Assembly: GCA_003233475.1 (NCBI GenBank)
Contig: QILU01000043.1
Span: 1 to 15,776 of the forward strand
DNA: 15,776 bases
Direction of reading: 5' to 3'
Source: Ahrensia sp.
GTDB taxonomy: Bacteria; Pseudomonadota; Alphaproteobacteria; Rhizobiales; Rhizobiaceae
Shown one piece after another: positions 1 to 6,062 of this stretch. Each line of letters begins with the position of its first letter. Within the stretch, counting starts at the first letter, position 1. The notes below the pieces were generated by a model. The model was not told the origin of the DNA. It saw only the letters and a list, made by a program, of their open reading frames with translations, and searched no databases. The translations under genes and the position numbers were made by a program.

Positions 1-1172
1 ACGTAGGGCTTTGCTGAATAGGGATCGCGCAAAACACGCACTCCGGTACGATCAACCACAAGATAGCCGCGGCGGAAATCACCAAAGGCAATCGGGGTTG
101 CATCGCTGGCAATGTCCGGCATGTCTTCTGCTTCAACCACAGGAAAGCCCATGAGCATGGCTTTCATTCCCGCACTTGCGGGGGCCTGCCACAAGTAATT
201 GCCGTCTGCGTCCTTTAGTTTACGCAGCTCTGCCTGGGTCTTGCGGTTCATTACAAAACTTGCATTTTGGCGGTAACCCGCTTTCAGCGCATAGATTGTA
301 TCGATGAGAACATCTGAACCATCACTGGCCGCCAAAGCCCCATCCGCACCGGTCGGCACATAGCCGAGATTGCCCCAGCTCCAAGATGATTCATCAACAA
401 TCGAAGCGTTCAGGAACCCTGTTGGTTTGTTCACACCGTCGCCGATAATAAAGGCTGCGCCTTCCTGTTCAGCAAAGGCGGTTTCCACTTCTTCGGCCAA
501 CCAGGTCTCCAGATCAACCGCGGAATCTTCCAGCAAAGAAGATGTTGCAGCGGGCATGGCGTAAAGTTCCATGGTGGGAAACTGTAGATCGGCTAAAGTT
601 TGGGTTGCAGTTTGCGGGCGAACATCTGTTTCACCCACCCAACCCACGGCCGGGCCGGTGGAAGCAAATGGCTTCTTATAGACAGAAGCGGAAACCTGGC
701 GAACCGTGGCAATGGCGCGGATTGGCGAAATTGCCGTCAGTCTTTTACCAATATCTTCAGAAAGTTCTTCAGGAACAAGATATCCGCCATCGGGATCGGA
801 GCCGATGGACATGGCTTTTTCTTCCAATTGGCGAAGACCGTGGTCGTCACCTGCTCGGATATAGGCATCGAACCCAGTTTTGTGTTCCATTTGAAGCGGG
901 CCGGAAATTGCGGTTCCGCCAAGTGCAGGACGTTGGTTTTTTAAGATCAAACTATCGAGATTGCGCTTTTGTTCGTCGACCACTTTATTAATGCGGCTCA
1001 TTTTTTCTTCTGTCACCGCATCAGCGCCCATGCGGGTTTCGAGCTGTTCCAGGCGCTCATCATTGGTTGATTTGAAAGATTCAAAAGCATGCATGAAGTC
1101 GTCGAATGCTTCATTAATTCCGCCGTTTGAGCCCATCTTGGTCTCCGGGGCGGGGGTATTAAGGTTGGTCAT
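1..1172 (-). CDS. HK97-family major capsid protein, 3' end cut by window edge
   Basis: About 390 codons can be read from an ATG at 1172 leftwards to the window edge without a stop, so the C-terminus lies outside. Residues 20-80 are charged and probably helical or coiled coil, like the HK97 delta (scaffold) domain that the prohead protease removes. The shell domain follows, with GGYLVPEEL at about 129-137 and the C-terminal signature GDFRRGYLVVDRTGVRVL at about 364-381. The family is usually about 390-420 residues, so little is missing. The ATG lies 14 bases after the protease stop, behind a purine-rich GAAAAGAGAAAA stretch. It is the last visible gene of the head operon and corresponds to g5 of Rhodobacter-type gene transfer agents. 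A prophage capsid is the alternative; gene order favours a GTA. Confidence 0.93.
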   Translation of the reverse strand, partial: MTNLNTPAPETKMGSNGGINEAFDDFMHAFESFKSTNDERLEQLETRMGADAVTEEKMSRINKVVDEQKRNLDSLILKNQRPALGGTAISGPLQMEHKTGFDAYIRAGDDHGLRQLEEKAMSIGSDPDGGYLVPEELSEDIGKRLTAISPIRAIATVRQVSASVYKKPFASTGPAVGWVGETDVRPQTATQTLADLQFPTMELYAMPAATSSLLEDSAVDLETWLAEEVETAFAEQEGAAFIIGDGVNKPTGFLNASIVDESSWSWGNLGYVPTGADGALAASDGSDVLIDTIYALKAGYRQNASFVMNRKTQAELRKLKDADGNYLWQAPASAGMKAMLMGFPVVEAEDMPDIASDATPIAFGDFRRGYLVVDRTGVRVLRDPYSAKPY

Positions 1173-1186
1173 AGTGTTTTCTCTTT

Positions 1187-1885
1187 TCAGTTGCTGTTGG
1201 CATTTATTGTTCGGGCTGCGTGGCGAATACGTGCGGCCAGCATCCCTTGATTGGTATTGGCAGCGTCCCGCTTGCCCACCAGTTTTGCGAAGCCTTTACC
1301 GATCACGGTGCGCGCCTCGCTGCGCGTCAGCCCAGCGTCCTGCGTAAGCCATTGCTCAAATTCTCGTACCGAAGGCAGGCGAGAGTCCGAACGAAATTGT
1401 TGTTGATTTTTTACCTGCGCCACCCGCGCTTGCGGAAGCATGGGAAAGGTAACTACAGAGATTTCCCAAAGGTCTGCCTGCAAAATTGATCGAATTCCGT
1501 TGTTGCGATTGGTGCGGCTTTTTTCGGTGCGAAATCCGATGGAGAGACCATCAATTGCACCAGCCCGTAGAAGGCTCAAAATTTCCGCCCCTTTTGCGGA
1601 GTTTTGGATAATTCGCCCTTTAACAAACAAGCCTTTGGCATCTTCTCTTATCTCGTCCCAAGTGCCGATGGGTTCAGATGGATCGTGTTGAAACAACATC
1701 CGAATGCCGGATGTTTTACGGCTCAAGAGCGAGCGGCGAAATGCTCCTTTTTCTATTTTGTCCTTACCAAGATCCACTTTCCCGAACAGGCTGGCATAAC
1801 CGCTGAAAGTGCCATCTTCGCTCACATTCTGCAAAGGCATGGAAAGGCGTTTTTGTTCGTTTTTTTGTAATGTCTGAGTGCTCAC
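1187..1885 (-). CDS. HK97-family prohead (capsid maturation) protease
   Basis: A 232-residue serine protease expected to trim the capsid delta domain during head maturation. Residues 20-160 form the U35/HK97 protease domain. It shows FSGYASLFGKVDLGKD (27-42), QHDPSEPIG with candidate catalytic His67, DGLSIGF with Ser115, and LWEISVV with Glu141; spacing resembles the HK97 His/Ser/Glu set. Residues 170-205 hold the tail PSVREFEQWL...GLTRSEAR...GKGFAKL, which I also know from GTA-type proteases of Rhizobiales; its role is unclear to me. Translation starts at a GTG that overlaps the stop of the upstream membrane protein (GTGA), with AAAGGA 9-10 bases upstream, so the two are probably translationally coupled. 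It corresponds to g4 of the Rhodobacter GTA. Confidence 0.92.
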   Translation of the reverse strand: MSTQTLQKNEQKRLSMPLQNVSEDGTFSGYASLFGKVDLGKDKIEKGAFRRSLLSRKTSGIRMLFQHDPSEPIGTWDEIREDAKGLFVKGRIIQNSAKGAEILSLLRAGAIDGLSIGFRTEKSRTNRNNGIRSILQADLWEISVVTFPMLPQARVAQVKNQQQFRSDSRLPSVREFEQWLTQDAGLTRSEARTVIGKGFAKLVGKRDAANTNQGMLAARIRHAARTINANSN

Positions 1886-2286
1886 GAATCGCTGTCCTTT
1901 TTGTTGTCATTATTTCTCAATGGGCCGGTCAATCTTGCAGGTAAACGCTCAGCCAGCCGTTGCAAAACACCCAGGCCCCACCAAGCGCTAAGACTGGCAA
2001 TTGCTGCGCCCATCAATACAATTTCAAACGCGGAAACCTTGCCCAAAAGGCCAAGCATGTCGGCCAGTTTCAATCCCGCTGTTCCGCCAAAAATCATGCC
2101 TGTTACAAGACCAACACTTAACCGCAGCACGGCTTCACGTCGGCCGCGAGGCAATATGTAGGCGATAGAAATCAGGGAGCCGGCCAGCGCGCCGACAAAC
2201 TTTCCAAACAACAAAAAAGGCGTGGCTTCACTCAAAATCACTGCGGGGTCACCAACCCCCAGCGCTGGGGAAATTTCGCCCATCAT
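1882..2286 (-). CDS. Small three-helix membrane protein between portal and protease (GTA g3.5 position)
   Basis: A 134-residue protein of unknown function. Three hydrophobic segments are visible at about 24-45, 54-75 and 85-104, followed by a basic then Asn/Asp/Ser-rich hydrophilic tail (PLRNNDNKKDSDS). Its ATG overlaps the portal stop as ATGA and its own stop overlaps the protease start as GTGA, so it is embedded in the head operon and presumably made in proportion to head proteins. GTA clusters often carry a small ORF here (g3.5 in Rhodobacter). In Rhizobiales the protein at this position is, as I recall, annotated DUF6107. Three short helices could suit a holin-like or membrane-anchoring role, but nothing in the sequence proves either. 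Two adjacent ATGs (2286 and 2283) make the exact start ambiguous by one residue. Confidence 0.85.
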   Translation of the reverse strand: MMGEISPALGVGDPAVILSEATPFLLFGKFVGALAGSLISIAYILPRGRREAVLRLSVGLVTGMIFGGTAGLKLADMLGLLGKVSAFEIVLMGAAIASLSAWWGLGVLQRLAERLPARLTGPLRNNDNKKDSDS

Positions 2287-3497
2287 TGCGTCACATCCTC
2301 ATCCAAAGGAGAGTAACCGACAGCCTGCCGTTTTTCATCGTCGCTCAAAAAATCAGCCGCTGCGAGACGTTTCCAAACAAGCTCTCTTTCGCCCGCCAAC
2401 CCTTCCACCCGGTCTTCATCAATTGCCAGGCGCAGATCACTTCCAAAATGAGGCTGTAACCAATGATTAAATGAATCCAGGGTGCGTTTCAGCAGTGGCA
2501 ACATGGTTTGCCTGGTGAATGCGCGGTTGGCTTCCTGATAATTCGAATAAGTGTTGTCGCCTGGAATTCCCAACAACATGGGGGGCACTCCAAAGGCCAA
2601 GGCGATGTCGCGGGCTGCCGCGTTACGGGCATCCACAAAATCCATGTCCCGGGGGCTGTAGCCCATGGCTTTCCAGTCCAACCCTCCCTCCAGCAACATG
2701 GGACGGCCCGCGCGGGAAGCACCCGTGTACCCTTCTTCAAGTTCTTCTTTCAATCGGGAAAATTGCTCGTCCGACAAATTGGATCCGGCACTGGAAGAAT
2801 AAACAAGCGCACCCGAGGGACGGGCTGAATTATCCAGCAAAGCCTTGTTCCACTGGTTGGCCGAATTATGAACATCCAGCGCCATTAAAGCCGCCTGCAT
2901 GGGCGGAAATCCGGACTGATCATCAAGCGGGTGAAACAGGTTCAAATGTAAAATCGACGACAGGCCATCAATCAGGTGCCGGGTTTTTGTATTGCCGGCC
3001 TTATATTCGTATCCTTCAACCCAGCCGTTTCGGCCGCTAATTGCCTTCACCCGGTCTGGGCGCAATAGGTGCAACTCCCGCGGTGTATTTCCCACTTGCA
3101 CAAGTTCCACATAGGCGTTTCCTGCCACCAGCAAATAACCAATCAATGCCTCTAAAAACTCGGTTCCTCCCTGCCGCGAATTTGGCCTGGAGAATAATTC
3201 GAGCATAGGATGGGCGTTAATCTCCTGTGCGCCTTCATAAATCAGCAATGGCACAGCAGCTGCTGTTTCCGAGATCAAACGCACACAACGATAGACAATG
3301 GGGTTTCCCATATATCCCTTGCGGGCCATGGTGGAATAATCAGCCACAGACCACCGGGCATAGCCCCCTCCGGAAACTGCAAAGAGGCTGGTAGGGCCTA
3401 AGGATTTTTGTTCCGTTTCCATTGTTTCAGGCGCGCCTTTTTGTACAGCAGAGGTTCCTGGCGCACTTGACGTCAGCCAGCGAAAATATTTGTTCAT
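2283..3497 (-). CDS. HK97-family phage portal protein
   Basis: A 404-residue portal, expected to form the dodecameric ring at one capsid vertex through which DNA is packaged. Typical family features are NPIVYRCVRLISETAAAVPL (65-84), a region rich in EALIGYLLVAGNAYVEL (116-132), HLLRPDRV (143-150) and the FGVPPMLLGIPGDNTYSNYQ block near residues 300-320. Length is normal for GTA and HK97-like portals. The ATG at 3497 is preceded by AGGA seven bases upstream. It follows the large terminase after 59 bases, the largest gap inside the head operon, and its stop overlaps the next start (ATGA). Corresponds to g3 of the Rhodobacter GTA. Confidence 0.95.
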   Translation of the reverse strand: MNKYFRWLTSSAPGTSAVQKGAPETMETEQKSLGPTSLFAVSGGGYARWSVADYSTMARKGYMGNPIVYRCVRLISETAAAVPLLIYEGAQEINAHPMLELFSRPNSRQGGTEFLEALIGYLLVAGNAYVELVQVGNTPRELHLLRPDRVKAISGRNGWVEGYEYKAGNTKTRHLIDGLSSILHLNLFHPLDDQSGFPPMQAALMALDVHNSANQWNKALLDNSARPSGALVYSSSAGSNLSDEQFSRLKEELEEGYTGASRAGRPMLLEGGLDWKAMGYSPRDMDFVDARNAAARDIALAFGVPPMLLGIPGDNTYSNYQEANRAFTRQTMLPLLKRTLDSFNHWLQPHFGSDLRLAIDEDRVEGLAGERELVWKRLAAADFLSDDEKRQAVGYSPLDEDVTQ

Positions 3498-3556
3498 GCC
3501 AAATTCCTGTTTGAAATTTTTGATTTATGCTCAAAGCGAGCGGATCAGTTTCTGCT

Positions 3557-4924
3557 CTAGAACGAGCGTGCCCGGGGCAGGTTTTCATTTTGCAACATCA
3601 AATCTGTGAGCGCCCAAACAAGCGCATCCAGCCTGTCGGGGGAGCGCCCGTTGCTGAGGCCTTCAAGCCCGAAATCACACATTTCATCTTCCAGTTCCGG
3701 CAGTGTCCCCACATGGGAGACCAACCCGCGTTCGTATAAATGGGCCACCGGCTCGGCCCGCAGCCATTTGCCCCGCGTGGCTTTCACCTGCCGGATGGGC
3801 AGGTTTTCGTCCACCGAACGCAAAACACTCTCCGCCATGTCCCCGCCCTGGTTGGTTTCAATCACCACCCGGTCGGCATCGTATTTTTCATACAATTGCA
3901 AAGTCATTTGTGCCCATTTGGCCGGTGAGACAGCAGACATAGTATGATCTTCCAGCACATAAGCCCTGCCATCTTCACCCTTCCCCACAACAACAATTCC
4001 ACAGGCATCCGAAGTTGCCTTGCCGGTTATGGGTGGATCTATTGCGATCACAATTCTCATTAGCGGAGGGCGTTTTCGACACCTGTTAATCTCAATCAGA
4101 TCACGTTGCCAAAGGGCATCCACCCGGTCCTCAATTATTTCGCCTTCCAGTTCCTGACGCCCTAATTTTGTGCCCCGGTAAATTTTTACAATCCGCTCAA
4201 AATATCCGGGCGATAGGTTGCGCCTGTTTTCATCAGTCGACATGCGCGTAAGCAATGTTCGCTCATCGGCCACGACTTGCTTTAGTAATTTAATTGGACG
4301 CGGGGTGGTTGTGATCACCTGCCGGGGAAAAGCCCCCAGTCGCAATCCAAACTGAAGCATGTCCCAGGTTTCTTGTGCATTGTTCCATTTTGCCAGCTCG
4401 TCACACCACGCTGCTCCAAATTGCGGGCCGCGAAGAGCATCCGGGTCTTCGGAAGAAAACACATGGGCGACAACACCGTTTGGCCATTCCAGCCGTCGCC
4501 GTGAACTCACCCATTCCGGGCGTTCCCGCTTGGGATGGACAGCAAGCAAGCCAGACGGCCCTTCAATCATAACCTCCCGGGCGCTGTTATATGTCTCTCC
4601 CACCAGAGCAATCCGGCCAACAGGTTTTGATCCAAAAAAAAGGTCACCCAGTGCCATCGCCCGAACCCATTCGGAACCGGCACGGGTTTTGCCCGCGCCA
4701 CGCCCACCCAACAGGAGCCAGATTGTCCAGTTCGACATGTCCGGCAATTGAGTACCGCGCGCCCAAATTGGCCATCTGTGAATAAAGTGTTCTTTCAGAT
4801 CATCGGGAAAAGCCGATGCCTTTTTTGCAAAACTACCGTCGTCACGGGAGGTTTTGAACCAGTTCCGCAAGTTGTTGATCAAGATGCGCGGTTCTTTCCG
4901 GGTCGAACTGAAAGTTTTGTTCAT
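3557..4924 (-). CDS. terL: Terminase large subunit (packaging ATPase/nuclease)
   Basis: A 455-residue DNA-packaging motor. The N-terminal ATPase has Walker A GGRGAGKT at 73-80, Walker B FGAAWCDE at 169-176 and the coupling motif ITTTPRP at 204-210. The C-terminal RNase H-like nuclease has AIDPP with Asp295, VIETNQGGD with Glu356 and RLDALVW with Asp433 as likely metal ligands. All key residues are present, so it should be active. The ATG at 4924 lies inside the small terminase gene (83-base overlap). The first 35-40 residues are not obviously conserved and the Shine-Dalgarno match is weak (AAAAGA). TTG codons at residues 15 and 19 are alternative starts, but no ATG or GTG lies between the small-terminase stop and the conserved domain. 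Corresponds to g2 of the Rhodobacter GTA. Confidence 0.95.
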   Translation of the reverse strand: MNKTFSSTRKEPRILINNLRNWFKTSRDDGSFAKKASAFPDDLKEHFIHRWPIWARGTQLPDMSNWTIWLLLGGRGAGKTRAGSEWVRAMALGDLFFGSKPVGRIALVGETYNSAREVMIEGPSGLLAVHPKRERPEWVSSRRRLEWPNGVVAHVFSSEDPDALRGPQFGAAWCDELAKWNNAQETWDMLQFGLRLGAFPRQVITTTPRPIKLLKQVVADERTLLTRMSTDENRRNLSPGYFERIVKIYRGTKLGRQELEGEIIEDRVDALWQRDLIEINRCRKRPPLMRIVIAIDPPITGKATSDACGIVVVGKGEDGRAYVLEDHTMSAVSPAKWAQMTLQLYEKYDADRVVIETNQGGDMAESVLRSVDENLPIRQVKATRGKWLRAEPVAHLYERGLVSHVGTLPELEDEMCDFGLEGLSNGRSPDRLDALVWALTDLMLQNENLPRARSF

Positions 4925-5306
4925 CAGGCGGGTCTTTTCGATTTGTTTTTGTTGTTCCCGAAATATTCGATTGCTGAATGGAGTTCAGCTTTACATCCAC
5001 ACTCGCCATGGACTCCATCGCTCTGGCGAGAATAGACAACGCTCGCGCTCGCTTTTCTTCGCCCCCTTCCTCTTCATCAGAGCCGGTATAACGAACCAGA
5101 TGCTGCTCAAAGACCTCGATCAGCTTTGCCTGCATGGATGCGGTAGAGTGAGCCTGCTTCCAGCTTTCTCTGCTTGCCATGAGTTGTAGAGTTTCAAATT
5201 TCAATATCCCCAGTTCCGCAAGAACCGTCAGGGGCACATTCCATTGTTCGTGAAGCCGATGCAAAACCGCCCGCTTCCTCAACGCGCTTGTGTATCCGTT
5301 CTTCAA
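4842..5306 (-). CDS. Putative small terminase / GTA g1-like protein
   Basis: A 154-residue protein, first gene of the head operon and immediately upstream of terL. It contains RKRAVLHRLHEQWNVPLTVLA (first ~30 residues; may be a helix-turn-helix or helical hairpin), an acidic patch GSDEEEGGEEKRA (about 74-86) and a helical C-terminus ending DQQLAELVQNLP. Function is inferred mainly from position: the g1 product of the Rhodobacter GTA is the small terminase, and GTA versions diverge strongly from phage TerS. No ATG is available upstream: an in-frame TAA lies eight codons before the TTG at 5306, and no good Shine-Dalgarno precedes it. Internal TTG codons (residues 9, 15) or the GTG at residue 24 are possible starts. 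Being a real gene is likely; the exact start is uncertain. Confidence 0.75.
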   Translation of the reverse strand: MKNGYTSALRKRAVLHRLHEQWNVPLTVLAELGILKFETLQLMASRESWKQAHSTASMQAKLIEVFEQHLVRYTGSDEEEGGEEKRARALSILARAMESMASVDVKLNSIQQSNISGTTKTNRKDPPDEQNFQFDPERTAHLDQQLAELVQNLP

Positions 5307-5481
5307 TTTTTGGATTTGAAATTCTATGAATTAAAATTTTAGTAGTTCAGATTGCCAACTGTATCGAAGCTGATGAAACGTCATGGCGGGAAGGCCAATG
5401 TCTCACCCACTTCTCCGATTGTGTCTGAAGACTACACCACAACCGAACCGCTGTCAATGACTATTTTCCTATTTTAGGAAT
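5307..5481. other. Intergenic region upstream of the GTA operon
   Basis: These 175 bases separate the ycgN stop from the first GTA gene. They hold the candidate promoter at 5429-5457 and an AT-rich 3' half next to the small-terminase start. A perfect TTCCTA-TTT-TAGGAA hairpin sits at 5466-5480, directly after the ycgN stop. It has no U-run on the minus strand, so it is at best a weak terminator for ycgN. No open reading frame here looks coding. Confidence 0.6.
5429..5457 (-). promoter_or_regulatory. Candidate sigma-70 promoter of the GTA head operon
   Basis: On the minus strand, TTGACA (5457-5452) is followed after exactly 17 bases by TAGTCT (5434-5429), a weak -10. A perfect -35 with a poor -10 is common in alphaproteobacteria and suits an activator-dependent promoter. 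It lies about 120 bases upstream of the small-terminase start. No convincing IHF consensus was found nearby by eye. Inference from pattern only. Confidence 0.35.
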
Positions 5482-5961
5482 TTATTCTTTATTTATCCAA
5501 TCCACCAGATAATCCTCAAAGTCTTCGGCCGTTAAACCTCCTTCGGGAACCGTTCGACCGCGGACACTAATGCCGGCATCGTGAACACTTTCTGAGTTAC
5601 CGGATTTCAGTGGATGCCACTCCGGCAGATCTTTGCCTTCATAGATCAAACGATAGGCGCAAGTTGGGGGAAGCCAAGGGTATTTGGGTATATCAGCGGG
5701 TTTAAGTTTCACGCAATCAGGCACAAAGCTAAAGCGATTTTCGTAGTCTTTACAACGGCATGAGTGGCTATCAAACAGGGAACAGGCGATGTTGGTGAAT
5801 TGAATTTCTCTGGTGTCCCAATCCTCCAATTTGTTCAAGCAACAGCGGCCACATCCATCACAGAGTGATTCCCACTCCTGGTCACTCATTTGAGCCAGCG
5901 ACTTGGTCTGCCAGAAAGGTGTTTTTTTCGCGTTCATCTTACTGTCATGTTTTCCAGACAT
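5482..5961 (-). CDS. ycgN: YcgN family cysteine cluster protein (UPF0260)
   Basis: About 159 residues, close to the E. coli YcgN length. Family hallmarks are LCDGCGRCCLNKLEDWDT, FTNIACSLFD, SCRCKDYENRF, PDCVKL and LPPTCAYRL, giving nine cysteines that probably bind a metal or Fe-S cluster. The C-terminal LPEWHPLKSG, ISVRG and DFEDYLVDWI segments are also typical. Biochemical function is unknown in the family. I prefer the ATG at 5961 to the in-frame GTG at 6039: the extra 26 residues are not family-like and would run almost into the divergent PBP gene. ATG 5937 is a further alternative. It diverges from the PBP1A gene with about 100 bases for both promoters. Confidence 0.93.
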   Translation of the reverse strand: MSGKHDSKMNAKKTPFWQTKSLAQMSDQEWESLCDGCGRCCLNKLEDWDTREIQFTNIACSLFDSHSCRCKDYENRFSFVPDCVKLKPADIPKYPWLPPTCAYRLIYEGKDLPEWHPLKSGNSESVHDAGISVRGRTVPEGGLTAEDFEDYLVDWINKE

Positions 5962-6062
5962 TCTCTTGCCCCGATCAATGAAATGTTGGACAACACTGTG
6001 GAGAAAGAAATGCCACACTTGATATTCAACCACAAACACGAAGCGGAGCCCGCGTAAAGCCT

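Noticed and set aside
542..991. A 149-codon plus-strand open frame antisense to the capsid gene
   Set aside because: The minus-strand frame encodes an unmistakable HK97 capsid; the plus-strand product has skewed composition and no recognisable motif.
2519..3040. A 173-codon plus-strand open frame within the portal gene
   Set aside because: It is a shadow of the portal coding frame, rich in Pro, Trp, Arg and Cys, with no domain.
3529..3541. A GCTC-N5-GAGC hairpin in the terL-portal gap as an internal terminator
   Set aside because: A four-base stem followed by ATAAATC is too weak, though a terminator here would suit an antitermination model.
5466..5480. The hairpin TTCCTA-TTT-TAGGAA as an intrinsic terminator for ycgN
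   Set aside because: The stem is short and AT-rich, and on the minus strand no U-run follows; the U-rich side faces the plus strand, where no gene is transcribed.
5307..5481. An attachment site or tRNA remnant at the edge of the phage-like cluster
   Set aside because: No tRNA-like fold and no direct repeat of useful length were seen; only one edge of the cluster is in view.
5962..6039. A 26-residue N-terminal extension of YcgN from a GTG at 6039
   Set aside because: It is not family-like, raises the length above normal and would occupy the divergent promoter region.
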